DNA from: an uncultured Acetatifactor sp.
Lineage (GTDB): Bacteria; Bacillota; Clostridia; Lachnospirales; Lachnospiraceae
Assembly: GCA_947631615.1 (NCBI GenBank)
Contig: CANRLX010000007.1
Span: 1-64,000 of the forward strand
Reading direction: 5' to 3'
DNA: 64,000 nt
The position numbers and the translations under genes are program-made. The notes under the pieces are model-generated. The model was not told the origin of the DNA and ran no database searches. It saw only the letters and a program-made list of their open reading frames with translations. This document shows positions 9,472 through 18,785 of this stretch, one piece after another (the stretch's first letter is position 1; each line of letters opens with the position of its first letter).

Positions 9472-10203
9472 ATGAATCGGGAAGAATTGTTTGCCAAAAC
9501 CCTGGAGCAGGTTCAAAGGACGGCTGCGGAGCAGGGAAACTGCGTGAGCGAGGCGCAGGTCATGGAGGCTTTTGCGCCGCTTTCGCTGGACAGCGGCCAG
9601 ATGCAGCTCGTGTTTGACTATCTGGTCAAGCATAAGGTCGGGATCGGAGAGCCGGTGGATCTGGACGACTATCTGACGGACAAGGAGAAAAGCTACCTGC
9701 AGAATTACCTGGATCAGATCGAGCTTCTGCCCTCTTACACAAGCGGTGAGAAGGAGGCGGTCACCCTTTCCGCGATGGCGGGGGAGGCGGACGCCCAGAG
9801 GAGACTGATCGAAATATATCTGCGGGACGTGGTCGACATTGCGAAGATCTATACCGGACAGGGCGTTTTTTTGGAGGATCTGATCGGGGAGGGCAATATG
9901 GCGCTGACGGTCGGGGTCACGATGCTGGGCAGCATGGAGACGCCCGGGGAGGCGGACGGTATGCTGGGGAAGCTCATCATGGATGCCATGGAGGAGCATA
10001 TCCGAGAGAATGTCGATCGGGAACGGGTTGACAAACGCGCGTTAGACCGGGTCAATAAAGTCCTGAAAAAGGCAAAGGCCCTCTCGGAGGAGCTCAAGCG
10101 CAAGGTGACGGTGGAGGAGCTTGCGGCCGAGACGGGCATGTCGGAGAATACGATAAGAGACGCTGTGCGCATCAGCGGATTTCAGATCGAGTATATTGAG
10201 TGA
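9472..10203 (+). CDS. Sigma-70-like protein lacking regions 2.3-2.4 and 4
   Basis: The 243-residue product reads as a shortened primary sigma factor. Residues 1-60 look like region 1.1. Residues about 74-140 match regions 1.2, 2.1 and 2.2, the main core-polymerase-binding surface (DAQRRLIEIYLRDVVDIAK, then FLEDLIGEGNMAL). Residues about 180-240 match region 3 (VTVEELAAETGMSENTIRD). The aromatic -10 melting segment of regions 2.3-2.4 is replaced by an unrelated acidic stretch, and region 4 is absent. The product could bind core polymerase but should not recognise a promoter. It could be an antagonist, a specialised partner or an adaptor. It lies between the rhomboid-like gene and a small unknown gene whose start nearly overlaps its stop. 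The ATG follows AGAGGA. Confidence 0.75.
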   Translation: MNREELFAKTLEQVQRTAAEQGNCVSEAQVMEAFAPLSLDSGQMQLVFDYLVKHKVGIGEPVDLDDYLTDKEKSYLQNYLDQIELLPSYTSGEKEAVTLSAMAGEADAQRRLIEIYLRDVVDIAKIYTGQGVFLEDLIGEGNMALTVGVTMLGSMETPGEADGMLGKLIMDAMEEHIRENVDRERVDKRALDRVNKVLKKAKALSEELKRKVTVEELAAETGMSENTIRDAVRISGFQIEYIE

Positions 10204-10220
10204 CGGAGAGGAACGGCAGG

Positions 10221-10640
10221 ATGAAAAGGACCGTTTACGAGGATTATAAGTACTGTATGCAGGATGTGAGCTCTCTGTATATCGGGGCGAAATACACCCT
10301 GGGGGAGATCCTTTCGGAGGAGGAGATCGCGTTTAAATTCCGGATGATCGTGGAACGCTATATACTGCCGAAGGCGGACGCGGAGGATACGCTGGAGAGC
10401 CATCTGTATTTTCTTGCGCCGGACAGCTTTCTGATACAGATCTACGGGCAGCTGAAGGCCCGCGTCAAGGTGAACGTGATCGAGGAGAAGCGCACGCTCA
10501 CCGGAAAGACAAAGAGGGAGTATACCACGCGCACGCTCACGGTCGGGCAGCTCGCTGAAATTTCGCCCGCCGAGAAGGAAAAAAAGGGGATCGTCATACA
10601 GGAGCTCAAGGTGAGCAAGCTGGCGATGCTGGCTCTGTAA
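10221..10640 (+). CDS. Unknown 139-residue protein, coupled to the sigma-like gene
   Basis: I do not recognise this family. The protein is soluble, with no signal peptide or membrane segment. The first 60 residues look helical (MKRTVYEDYKYCMQDVS, then EEEIAFKFRMIVERYI). A central part contains FLAPDSFLIQIYGQLKARVKV, and a basic loop (TLTGKTKREYTTRTLTV) precedes a short helical end. The ATG at 10221 has GGAGAGG upstream. A GTG at 10200 overlapping the previous stop is the alternative start and would add seven residues. The very tight linkage to the sigma-like protein suggests a shared function or complex. Confidence 0.72.
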   Translation: MKRTVYEDYKYCMQDVSSLYIGAKYTLGEILSEEEIAFKFRMIVERYILPKADAEDTLESHLYFLAPDSFLIQIYGQLKARVKVNVIEEKRTLTGKTKREYTTRTLTVGQLAEISPAEKEKKGIVIQELKVSKLAMLAL

Positions 10641-10686
10641 GGCACCGGAGGCCAGCCAATTTCGTAAAAAAAGGAGAACACGATCA

Positions 10687-13605
10687 ATGAATGTGGAAGA
10701 TCTGACAGCCTATGAGGTGATAGAAAAGAGACCAATCCAGGACATCGGAAGCCTCGCGTATCTGTGCAGGCACAAAAAGACGGGGGCGAGAGTGGCGCTT
10801 TTGTCCAACGACGATGAGAACAAGGTGTTTTACATCGGATTTCGCACGCCGCCGGAGGATTCCACCGGCGTGGCGCATATTTTGGAACATTCCGTGCTGT
10901 GCGGCTCTCGGGAATTTCCCGTGAAGGATCCCTTTGTGGAGCTGGTGAAGGGCTCCCTGAACACCTTTTTGAATGCTATGACCTACTCGGACAAGACCGT
11001 CTATCCGGTGGCGAGCTGCAACGACAAGGACTTTCAAAACCTGATCCATGTATACCTGGACGCCGTTTTCTTCCCCAATATCTACGGAAATGAGTCCATT
11101 TTCCGTCAGGAGGGCTGGCATTACGAGCTGGAGGAGGGAACCGGCGAGCTCAAGATAAACGGCGTGGTCTACAACGAGATGAAGGGCGCCTTCTCCTCGC
11201 CCGACGACGTGCTGGAGCGGGAGATGATGAGCTCCCTCTATCCCCATACCGCCTACCGCTGTGAGTCCGGCGGGGATCCGGCCGTGATACCCCAGCTGAC
11301 CTACGGGCAGTTTTTGGAGTTTCACAAAAATTACTATCATCCCTCCAACAGTTATATCTATCTCTACGGCGACATGGATATGGCGGAGAAGCTGCAGTTT
11401 ATCGATGAGCATTATCTGTCGCGCTTTGAGGAGAGGGCGGTGGACTCGGAGATTGGCACGGAACCTGCCTTTGACGGGCCGGTGCGGGTGGTGAAGGAAT
11501 ATCCTTTGAATGAGGGCGAGAATGAGGAGGAAAACACCTTCCTGTCTTTGAATCTGTCCGTCGGGGACAGCCTGGACAGGGAGCTGTATATCGCCTTTGA
11601 CATTCTGGATTATGCCCTGTGTACCGCGCCGGGCGCGCCTGTCAAGAAGGCCCTTGTGGAGCGGGGGATCGGCAAGGATGTGTACAGCTATTATGAGAAC
11701 GGCATCCGGCAGCCCTTTTTCAGCTTTGTCGCAAAGGACACCACCGTGGACAGGGAGCAGGCGTTTCTTGACACGGTTCGGGAGGTGCTCTCGGGCATCG
11801 TGGAGAAGGGATTTGACGAGAAGGCGCTTCTCGCCGCTATCAACTACTATGAGTTTCGCTATCGGGAGGCGGATTTCGGCTCGACTCCCAAGGGGCTGAT
11901 GTACGGGCTTCAAATGCTGGACAGCTGGCTCTACGACGAGAGAAAACCGTTTCTGCACATCGAGGCAAACGCGACCTATACGTCGCTCAGAGAGAAGGCG
12001 GGGACCGGTTATTTTGAGGGGCTGGTAAAGAGGTATCTGCTGGACAATCCCCACAGGAGCGTTGTGATCTTAAAGCCCTGTCCCGGGCTTTTGGAGGAGC
12101 GGGAGGAGGCGGCCCGAAAAGAGCTCTCCGCCAGGAAAGCCTCCATGACCAGGGAGGAGCTTCGGGAGATCGAGGAGAAATACAGGGCTCTTCGCGAGTT
12201 TCAGGAGAAGGAGGACGCCGAGGAGGATCTGAGGAAGATCCCGCTGCTTACCAGGGCGGATCTGAAAAGGACAGCCCCCTTGTTTGTAAACGAGGAGCGC
12301 TTCGTTGGCGACACCCGGCTTTTGTATCACAGGCTGTCCACCAACGGTATCGGCTATCTGCGGCTGATCTTTTCTCTGGACGATATCCCCGCGGAATATT
12401 TTCCCTATGTGGGGATCCTGAAGGGATGCCTCGGGATGATGAACACCGCGTATCACAGCTACGGGGATCTCTTTAACGAGATGAATCTGGTGACGGGCGG
12501 AATGTCGGCGGTGACCAATGTCTACGCCTCCCTGACCGAAAAGGGGCGCTGTCGGTCGACCCTGGATCTGAAGGCCAAGGCGCTGTACCCCCATCTGGAA
12601 GAGACCGTCGGCCTCATGGAGGAGATCGCGCTGACCAGCGATTTTACAGATACCAAGAGATTGTATGAGATCCTCGCGGAGGGAAAGTCCCGTATGCAGA
12701 TGCAGATGATGGACGCCTGCCACACGCTGGCGGTGGGGCGCGCGTTGTCCTACGGAAGCGTGGTGGGGCGGATCAACGAGGAGCTCTCGGGGATTCCCTT
12801 CTACCGTCTGGTGGCGGATCTGGAGGCGCATTTTGAGGAGCGGAAGGAGGAGCTTGTGGGGAAGCTGCAGGCCCTCGCCAAAAGGATCTTTCGCAGGGAG
12901 AATCTGATGATAGATTTTGTCGGCGAAGAGGAGGCGCTGTCTCGTCTGGACGCCCCCATAGAAAGCCTGAAGGAGAGGCTCTTTAGCGATCCCGTGGAGA
13001 AGGTCCGGTTTCTGCCGCTTGCGGAGAAGAAGAACGAAGGGTTTATGACCTCCGGCCAGGTGCAGTATGTGTGCCGCGCGGGAAACTATCAGGACAGGGG
13101 GCTTCCCTACAGAGGCGCTCTCAAGGTGCTCAAGGTGATCATGGGGTACGAGTATTTGTGGGTCAACGTGCGGGTAAAGGGCGGCGCTTACGGCTGTATG
13201 TGCAATTTTGGCAGGACGGGGGAGAGCTATTTTGTGTCCTACCGCGATCCCAACCTGCTGCAGACGATCGAGACCTACGAGAAGGCGGCGGAGGCCGTGG
13301 AGGCTTTTGACGCGGACGAGCGTGTGATGACGCAGTATATTATCGGCGCGGTCAGCGATCTGGATATGCCGATGAATCCGGCGGCAAAGGGGCTCTTTTC
13401 TCTGAGCGCCTATATGACGGGGCTCACCCAGGGGATGCTGCAGACGGAGAGAGAGGAGATCCTAAACGCGACGCCCGCGGATATTCGGGCCCTTTCCGAT
13501 TATATTCGGGCGTTCATGGAGGAGGAGATGCTCTGCGTGGTGGGCAGCGCTGTCAAAATTAAAGAAGAGGAACGTATCTTTCAGAAAATAGAGAACTTAT
13601 TTTAA
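10687..13605 (+). CDS. M16C zinc metallopeptidase, presequence-protease/Cym1 type
   Basis: A 972-residue insulinase-family peptidase with four tandem half-domains forming a closed chamber; such enzymes degrade peptides rather than folded proteins. The inverted zinc motif HILEH is at H64, E67 and H68. The distal ligand is E164 in YNEMKG, 96 residues later, which is the spacing of the PreP/Cym1 branch and longer than in pitrilysin. A catalytically inactive C-terminal half includes VKGGAYGCMCNFGRTG. There is no signal peptide, so it is probably cytoplasmic. The ATG at 10687 follows AAGGAG. It is the third or fourth gene of the run starting at 8580, 46 bases after the unknown gene. The family is secure; its substrates are unknown. 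Confidence 0.93.
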   Translation: MNVEDLTAYEVIEKRPIQDIGSLAYLCRHKKTGARVALLSNDDENKVFYIGFRTPPEDSTGVAHILEHSVLCGSREFPVKDPFVELVKGSLNTFLNAMTYSDKTVYPVASCNDKDFQNLIHVYLDAVFFPNIYGNESIFRQEGWHYELEEGTGELKINGVVYNEMKGAFSSPDDVLEREMMSSLYPHTAYRCESGGDPAVIPQLTYGQFLEFHKNYYHPSNSYIYLYGDMDMAEKLQFIDEHYLSRFEERAVDSEIGTEPAFDGPVRVVKEYPLNEGENEEENTFLSLNLSVGDSLDRELYIAFDILDYALCTAPGAPVKKALVERGIGKDVYSYYENGIRQPFFSFVAKDTTVDREQAFLDTVREVLSGIVEKGFDEKALLAAINYYEFRYREADFGSTPKGLMYGLQMLDSWLYDERKPFLHIEANATYTSLREKAGTGYFEGLVKRYLLDNPHRSVVILKPCPGLLEEREEAARKELSARKASMTREELREIEEKYRALREFQEKEDAEEDLRKIPLLTRADLKRTAPLFVNEERFVGDTRLLYHRLSTNGIGYLRLIFSLDDIPAEYFPYVGILKGCLGMMNTAYHSYGDLFNEMNLVTGGMSAVTNVYASLTEKGRCRSTLDLKAKALYPHLEETVGLMEEIALTSDFTDTKRLYEILAEGKSRMQMQMMDACHTLAVGRALSYGSVVGRINEELSGIPFYRLVADLEAHFEERKEELVGKLQALAKRIFRRENLMIDFVGEEEALSRLDAPIESLKERLFSDPVEKVRFLPLAEKKNEGFMTSGQVQYVCRAGNYQDRGLPYRGALKVLKVIMGYEYLWVNVRVKGGAYGCMCNFGRTGESYFVSYRDPNLLQTIETYEKAAEAVEAFDADERVMTQYIIGAVSDLDMPMNPAAKGLFSLSAYMTGLTQGMLQTEREEILNATPADIRALSDYIRAFMEEEMLCVVGSAVKIKEEERIFQKIENLF

Positions 13606-13689
13606 GAATTGGCGTCTGTAAAAGAGAAAAAAATTTATTTCGCATACGCCTGAAAACGGTAAAACCGGATTTTGGGAAAGGAGAACGCA

Positions 13690-14733
13690 ATGAAGACATC
13701 GAAACATTTGACGAAGAGCCGGATGGCGGCGGGGTTGGCGGTATGGCTTTCGCTGTCCCTTTCCGCCTGCGGAGGCAGTGCAAAGGACAGCGCCATGGTG
13801 GAGCGGAGCGCGGAGTCTTACGCAACGGCAGACTATGATATGGCGATCGCGCCGATGGAGAACGGATCCGTCATGGTCGGAGGAGCCGCGGTGGAGGAGA
13901 CGGCGGGCGAGGGGAGCGTGAATGAAAAGACAGAGATTTCGGACACCTCCCGCAAGCTGATAAAGACCGTGAACATGTCGCTGGAGACAAAGGAGTTTGA
14001 CACTCTGATGGAGGCTCTGGAGGATCGGGTGGAGGAGCTTGGCGGATACATAGAGAGCATGGATATTTACAACGGCAGCAGCTACTCCGGCGGCCGGAGC
14101 CGCCGCAATGCGACGCTCTCGATACGCATCCCCCAGGACCGCCTTCCGTCCTTTCTGGACACGGTGTCCGACATCGGCAACGTGGTGAGAAGCAGCGAGT
14201 ACGTGGAGGATGTGACGCTCACCTACGTGGATCTTGAGAGCAGGAGGAAGGCTCTGGAGACAGAGCGGGACCGCCTGATGGAGCTGATGGAGCGGGCGGA
14301 AAACATCGAGGACATCATCACCATAGAGGGAAGGCTCTCCGAGGTGCGGTATCAGATAGAGAGCATGGAGTCCCAGCTTCGCACCTACGACAATCAGGTG
14401 GACTACAGTACGGTGGACCTTTCCGTGGAGGAGGTGCAGGAGCTCACGCCGGTGGAGGAGCGGACCGCCGGACAGCGTATGGGCGAGGGATTTGCGGACA
14501 GCGTGGAGAATATTGTCGACGGCGCCGGAGAATTTGGGATTTGGTTCGTGATCCATCTGCCCTATCTGGTTGTGATCCTTTTGGCGACGGCGGCCTTTAC
14601 CGGAGTTGTCTGGCTGATTGTGAGACATATTTATGTCAGACAGGAAAAGAAGCGGACGGCGCGGAGCCTTCCGGTTTTGAAGGATTCGACGGCGCAGGGG
14701 GAGAATGACCGGAAAGACGAGAAGAAATCATGA
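13690..14733 (+). CDS. DUF4349 lipoprotein
   Basis: A 347-residue envelope protein. The N-terminus has a lipoprotein signal with the lipobox LSAC near residue 27. The middle is a DUF4349 domain beginning SRKLIKTVNMSLETKEFD, with two extended coiled-coil stretches (about residues 185-240). A single C-terminal membrane segment (YLVVILLATAAFTGVVWLI) is followed by a basic cytoplasmic tail. The protein is therefore anchored at both ends, with an extracellular coiled-coil middle. Family members occur widely in Firmicutes without an assigned biochemical role. AAAGGAG precedes the ATG at 13690; an earlier ATG at 13672 lacks this. The stop overlaps the era start in the tetranucleotide ATGA, which implies translational coupling. 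Confidence 0.87.
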   Translation: MKTSKHLTKSRMAAGLAVWLSLSLSACGGSAKDSAMVERSAESYATADYDMAIAPMENGSVMVGGAAVEETAGEGSVNEKTEISDTSRKLIKTVNMSLETKEFDTLMEALEDRVEELGGYIESMDIYNGSSYSGGRSRRNATLSIRIPQDRLPSFLDTVSDIGNVVRSSEYVEDVTLTYVDLESRRKALETERDRLMELMERAENIEDIITIEGRLSEVRYQIESMESQLRTYDNQVDYSTVDLSVEEVQELTPVEERTAGQRMGEGFADSVENIVDGAGEFGIWFVIHLPYLVVILLATAAFTGVVWLIVRHIYVRQEKKRTARSLPVLKDSTAQGENDRKDEKKS

Positions 14734-15647
14734 GTAAAAACAATGCGTACAAATCGGGATTTGCCACATTGATCGGAAGGCCGAACGTGGGGAAATCCAC
14801 TTTGATGAACCGCCTGATCGGACAGAAGATCGCGATCACATCCAACAAACCGCAGACCACAAGGAACCGGATTCAGACGGTGCTCACGCTGCCGGAGGGA
14901 CAGATCGTGTTTCTGGACACGCCGGGGATCCACAAGGCGAAGAATAAGCTGGGAGACTATATGGTGAACGTGGCGGAGCGGACGTTTGAAGAGGTGGACG
15001 TGGCGCTGTGGCTGGTGGAGCCCACCACCTTTATCGGCGCGGGAGAGCGCCACATCATCGAACGGCTGAAGAAAATAAAGACGCCGGTGATCCTGGTGAT
15101 CAACAAGACGGACACCGTGAAGCGGGAGGACGTTCTCAAGTGTATCGACACCTACAGGAAAGAGATGGACTTTCAGGAGATCGTGCCGCTGTCCGCCCTG
15201 CGGGGCGACAACACGGATACGCTGGTGCAGTGTATTTTGAAGTATCTTCCCTATGGCCCGGCGTTCTACGATGAGGACACGATCACGGATCAGCCCATGC
15301 GCCAGATCGTGGCCGAGCTGATACGGGAGAAGGCGCTTAGGCTGCTCTCCGAGGAGATCCCCCACGGCATCGCCGTCTGCATCGAGAGCATGAAGGATAG
15401 GGGAAAGGTCTGGGACATCGAGGCGACGATCATCTGTGAGAGAGAGTCCCACAAGGGCATTGTGATCGGAAAGGGCGGCAGTATGCTCAAACAGATCGGC
15501 TCCAAGGCGCGTCCGGAGATCGAGGATCTGCTGGAGCGGAAGGTGAACCTTCAGCTCTGGGTGAAGGTGAAAAAGGACTGGAGGGACAGTGATTTTCTCC
15601 TGAAAAATTTTGGATATAATCCCCAGGATATGGATCTGCGTTCTTGA
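14730..15647 (+). CDS. era: Ribosome-assembly GTPase Era
   Basis: Era binds the 3' end of 16S rRNA and helps mature the 30S subunit. The 305-residue protein has the G1 loop GRPNVGKS (residues 16-23), the G2 threonine within NKPQTTRNR, G3 in FLDTPG and G4 in NKTD. A C-terminal KH domain contains GKGGSMLKQIG. Length and motif order are canonical. Translation is coupled to the lipoprotein gene by the ATGA overlap. The neighbouring yqzL-like ORF and recO make up the conserved Firmicute era-yqzL-recO arrangement. Confidence 0.98.
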   Translation: MSKNNAYKSGFATLIGRPNVGKSTLMNRLIGQKIAITSNKPQTTRNRIQTVLTLPEGQIVFLDTPGIHKAKNKLGDYMVNVAERTFEEVDVALWLVEPTTFIGAGERHIIERLKKIKTPVILVINKTDTVKREDVLKCIDTYRKEMDFQEIVPLSALRGDNTDTLVQCILKYLPYGPAFYDEDTITDQPMRQIVAELIREKALRLLSEEIPHGIAVCIESMKDRGKVWDIEATIICERESHKGIVIGKGGSMLKQIGSKARPEIEDLLERKVNLQLWVKVKKDWRDSDFLLKNFGYNPQDMDLRS

Positions 15648-15759
15648 GGGGCAGGGCGCATAGAAAACCCAAAAATGCAAACCCTATTCTTAGCCCGATG
15701 CAGCGGCACGAGGACGGTGTCAGCACTGGTGATAAAGGCGGATCAGGGGGTAGCTAAAG

Positions 15760-15957
15760 ATGCAGAGCGCAAATTACTGGAAGCAGTTTGAGAGTACCGG
15801 AAGGATCCAGGATTATCTCACCTACAGCGCCCACCGCGGGGAAGCGGACGACGGGGCCGTAAAGGGGGAGGAAGGGAAGTCGAAAGAGAGTCCTTATGCA
15901 GGAATTTGTGTATGTGACAGGAATGATATTGAAACAGGCTCCTATCGCGGAATATGA
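15760..15957 (+). CDS. YqzL-like small protein between era and recO
   Basis: A 65-residue ORF starts with NYWKQFESTGRIQDYLTY, which resembles the short YqzL proteins encoded between era and recO in Bacillus and Clostridia (pattern W-x-x-F-x-x-TG-x-I-x-x-YL). AGGGGGT lies upstream of the ATG at 15760. The first 30 residues are family-like. The remainder is charged and low in complexity, and its last 62 bases overlap recO in another frame. The function of YqzL is not known. The overlap suggests translational coupling to recO. Confidence 0.7.
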   Translation: MQSANYWKQFESTGRIQDYLTYSAHRGEADDGAVKGEEGKSKESPYAGICVCDRNDIETGSYRGI

Positions 15958-16546
15958 CAGACGTGTCTGTCTGCTCACAAGGGAGAGAGGGAAGATCGCC
16001 GCGTTTGCCAGGGGCGCCAGAAAACCAAACAGCCGGCTGGCGGCGGCAACCAATCCCTTTTGCTTCGGGACCTTCAAGCTGTATGAGGGGAGAGATTCCT
16101 ACACGCTGGCGGAGGCGGAGATTCAGAATTATTTTGAGGGGCTTATGACCGATTATGAGGGCGCCTACTACGGCATGTATTTTGCGGAGGTGGCGGACTA
16201 TTACACCCGTGAGAACAATGATGAGAGGGAGATGCTAAAGCTTCTCTACCAGTCCCTTCGCGCGCTGTGCGCGCCGGCGCTGCCCAAGCCCCTGGTGAGA
16301 TGTATCTATGAGCTGAGAGCGATCGCGGTGAACGGAGAGTTTCCCGGCGTCCCGTCCGACAGGGAGCTTCAGGAGTCCACCGTCTACGCGCTGCACTACA
16401 TAGAAAGCAGCCCCATTGAGAAGCTTTATACCTTTACGGTGGCGGACTCTGTGTTAAAAGAATTGTCGAAGGTGGCACAGGATTATCGAAAGCGCTTTAT
16501 GGATCGTTCTTTCAAAAGTCTTGAAATACTGGAAACACTGTGTTAA
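15896..16546 (+). CDS. recO: DNA repair protein RecO
   Basis: RecO promotes annealing and RecA loading on single-stranded DNA together with RecR. The N-terminal OB fold is clear (TGMILKQAPIAEYDRRVCLLT, shortened here, with RGKIAAFARGARKPNS following), and the helical C-terminal domain follows. At 216 residues it is shorter than the usual 240-250. The CxxC pairs that bind zinc in many Firmicute RecO proteins are missing. The start at 15896 overlaps the yqzL-like gene by 62 bases and has only a weak ribosome site, so coupling is likely. A promoter for the next gene lies inside its last 30 bases. Confidence 0.93.
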   Translation: MQEFVYVTGMILKQAPIAEYDRRVCLLTRERGKIAAFARGARKPNSRLAAATNPFCFGTFKLYEGRDSYTLAEAEIQNYFEGLMTDYEGAYYGMYFAEVADYYTRENNDEREMLKLLYQSLRALCAPALPKPLVRCIYELRAIAVNGEFPGVPSDRELQESTVYALHYIESSPIEKLYTFTVADSVLKELSKVAQDYRKRFMDRSFKSLEILETLC

Positions 16547-16549
16547 AAT
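16521..16549 (+). promoter_or_regulatory. Promoter in the 3' end of recO
   Basis: TTGAAA (16521-16526) and TAAAAT (16544-16549) are spaced by 17 bases. The site straddles the recO stop and would drive the lipoprotein gene at 16612 and possibly glyS. Confidence 0.6.
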
Positions 16550-16611
16550 TCTATATTGTTATGAGATGGAGATAAGGAATGGAAAACGGAGGGCGGGAAG
16601 GAGGCTGCTAT

Positions 16612-17226
16612 ATGAAAAAATTTGGAAAAACCGGACTGTGCCTGCTTCTCTGCGCGGCTTTTCTGACGGGCTGCGGACAGGCAGAGGGGCCGGATACGAT
16701 CACGGACACCACGCTGTCGGTCGGCCGAAAGGGGACGGTCACCTCCTATCTGGTGGGCGGATTTGCCAGGGATTACTATGATATCTCCGAGCTGGAGACC
16801 ATGGTGAAGGAGGAGACGGCGGCCTACAATGCCTCCTCGGGAGGGGATGAGGACGCCATCGAGGTAGCGTCCGTGGAGCTTTTAGAGAGCGATCCGTCCC
16901 GGGTGATGATCCATCTGGAATATGACAGTGTGGAGAGCTACTGCGTCTATAACGACACAAAGCTTTTCTACGGGACGGTGGAGGAGGCCGCTGCGGCCGG
17001 ATATCCGCTGTCCGAGCCCATGGTCAGCGTGAAGGACGGCTCTGAGGCAGCGGAGGATTTCCTGCGGCTGGCTCTAAAGCAGCATGTGATCGTCACCGAC
17101 GAGCCCATCCTTTTTTACTGTCCTTACAGCGTGGCCTATTTGAGCGAGGGCGCGGTGCTCAACGAGGACGGAAGCGTGGATATGAGCGGCTGTCAGGGGA
17201 CCGGCATCATCCTCATGAAAAAATAA
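16612..17226 (+). CDS. Lipoprotein of unknown function
   Basis: A 204-residue protein with an N-terminal lipoprotein signal and the lipobox LTGC (cysteine near residue 20), so it is anchored to the outer face of the membrane. The mature part is acidic, with no further membrane segments. It carries ISELETMVKEETAAYN and a C-terminal GTGIILMKK that recurs in small clostridial lipoproteins. GGGAAGGAGG precedes the ATG at 16612, which fixes the start. A promoter overlaps the end of recO, and glyS follows after about 20 bases. I do not recognise a functional domain. Confidence 0.8.
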   Translation: MKKFGKTGLCLLLCAAFLTGCGQAEGPDTITDTTLSVGRKGTVTSYLVGGFARDYYDISELETMVKEETAAYNASSGGDEDAIEVASVELLESDPSRVMIHLEYDSVESYCVYNDTKLFYGTVEEAAAAGYPLSEPMVSVKDGSEAAEDFLRLALKQHVIVTDEPILFYCPYSVAYLSEGAVLNEDGSVDMSGCQGTGIILMKK

Positions 17227-17247
17227 AAAGACGGGAGATTGTTTATC

Positions 17248-18636
17248 ATGGAAAAGACAATGGAAAAAATTCAGGCACTTTCTAAGGCGAGAGGGTTTAT
17301 ATACGCCGGCTCCGAGATATACGGCGGTCTGGCCAACACCTGGGATTACGGCAATCTCGGCGTGGAGCTGAAGAACAATGTAAAGAGGGCTTGGTGGCAG
17401 AAATTTGTGCAAGAGAATCCGTATAACGTGGGTGTGGACTGCGCGATCCTCATGAACCCTCAGACCTGGGTGGCAAGCGGCCATCTCAGCGGTTTTTCCG
17501 ATCCGCTGATGGATTGTAAGGAGTGCCATGAACGTTTCCGTGCGGACAAGCTGATCGAGGACTACTGTGAGGAACACGACATCGCCCTGGAGGAGAGCGT
17601 GGATGCGTGGAGCCAGGAGAAGATGAAGAACTTTGTGGAGGAGAACCGGATCCCCTGCCCCAGCTGCGGCAAGCACAATTTTACGGATATCCGCCAGTTT
17701 AACCTGATGTTCAAGACCTTTCAGGGCGTTACGGAGGACGCCAAGAATACGGTCTACCTAAGACCTGAGACGGCCCAGGGAATTTTTGTCAATTTTAAGA
17801 ATGTCCAGAGGACTTCCCGCAAGAAGATCCCCTTCGGCATCGGCCAGATCGGGAAATCCTTTAGAAACGAGATCACACCCGGCAACTTTACCTTCCGGAC
17901 CAGAGAGTTTGAGCAGATGGAGCTGGAGTTTTTCTGCGAGCCGGGGACGGATCTGGAGTGGTTCCAGTACTGGAGAGGCTTCTGCCGCGACTGGCTCCTC
18001 TCCCTGGGAATCAAGGAGGAGGAGATGCGTCTGCGCGACCATTCCCCCGAGGAGCTCTGCTTCTACAGCAAGGGCACCACGGACATAGAATTTCTGTTCC
18101 CCTTCGGCTGGGGGGAACTCTGGGGCATTGCGGACCGGACGGACTATGACCTGACCCAGCACCAGAACACCTCCGGTGAGGATATGTCCTATTTTGACGA
18201 TGAGAAGAAGGAGAAGTACATCCCCTATGTGATCGAGCCCTCGCTGGGCGCGGACAGAGTGGTTTTGGCATTCCTCTGCGCGGCTTACGACGAGGAGGAG
18301 CTGGAGGGCGGCGACATGCGCACGGTCCTCAGGTTCCATCCGGCGCTTGCGCCCGTGAAGATCGGCGTGCTTCCCCTCTCCAAGAAGCTGAACGAGGGAG
18401 CGGAGAAGATCTACGCGGAGCTTTCCCAAAAATATAACTGTGAGTTTGACGACAGGGGGAATATCGGCAAGCGTTACCGCCGCCAGGATGAGATCGGGAC
18501 TCCCTTCTGCGTTACATACGATTTTGACTCGGAGACGGACGGCTGCGTGACGGTGCGTTTTCGGGATTCCATGGAGCAGGAGCGCGTGAAGATCTCGGAG
18601 CTGGATGCTTATTTTGCGGATAAATTCGTCTTTTGA
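17248..18636 (+). CDS. glyS: Glycyl-tRNA synthetase, single-chain type
   Basis: This class II synthetase charges tRNA-Gly. The 462-residue chain is the eukaryote/archaeal-like homodimeric form (GlyQS) and not the alpha2-beta2 enzyme of E. coli. Near the N-terminus is [18 protein letters not shown]. Motif 2 lies around [20 protein letters not shown], and motif 3 is [17 protein letters not shown]-terminal anticodon-binding domain starts near [12 protein letters not shown]. The ATG at 17248 has GGGAGA at good spacing; the TTG at 17239 is too close to it. No T-box leader was found: the gap to the previous gene is about 20 bases. Confidence 0.97.
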   Translation: MEKTMEKIQALSKARGFIYAGSEIYGGLANTWDYGNLGVELKNNVKRAWWQKFVQENPYNVGVDCAILMNPQTWVASGHLSGFSDPLMDCKECHERFRADKLIEDYCEEHDIALEESVDAWSQEKMKNFVEENRIPCPSCGKHNFTDIRQFNLMFKTFQGVTEDAKNTVYLRPETAQGIFVNFKNVQRTSRKKIPFGIGQIGKSFRNEITPGNFTFRTREFEQMELEFFCEPGTDLEWFQYWRGFCRDWLLSLGIKEEEMRLRDHSPEELCFYSKGTTDIEFLFPFGWGELWGIADRTDYDLTQHQNTSGEDMSYFDDEKKEKYIPYVIEPSLGADRVVLAFLCAAYDEEELEGGDMRTVLRFHPALAPVKIGVLPLSKKLNEGAEKIYAELSQKYNCEFDDRGNIGKRYRRQDEIGTPFCVTYDFDSETDGCVTVRFRDSMEQERVKISELDAYFADKFVF

Positions 18637-18644
18637 GACGAAGG

Positions 18645-18691
18645 TGCATGAAGACAGGGGGCAGAATCCGGTTCTGCTCCCTGTTCGTGCA
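18645..18691 (+). terminator. Long hairpin after glyS, possible terminator
   Basis: The arms 18645-18666 and 18672-18691 can pair over about 20 positions, with G-U wobbles and a two-base bulge, around a short loop. No T-run follows directly, so it may be a factor-dependent terminator or an mRNA 3'-stabilising element. Confidence 0.45.
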
Positions 18692-18785
18692 AGGGGCGTT
18701 TTGGCAGGTGTAAAAAAATGGATCACAAAAGCTGCACAATTCGTGTTACGATGGAAGATGAAACGGACGGACGGTGGGGATTGCC

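Noticed and set aside
10684-12054. 456-codon - strand frame opposite the M16C peptidase
   Set aside because: It is antisense to a clear metallopeptidase. There is no ribosome site and no family.
17227-17247. T-box leader for glyS or alaS
   Set aside because: The leaders (about 20 and about 70 bases) are too short for a T-box. No specifier or antiterminator sequence was seen.
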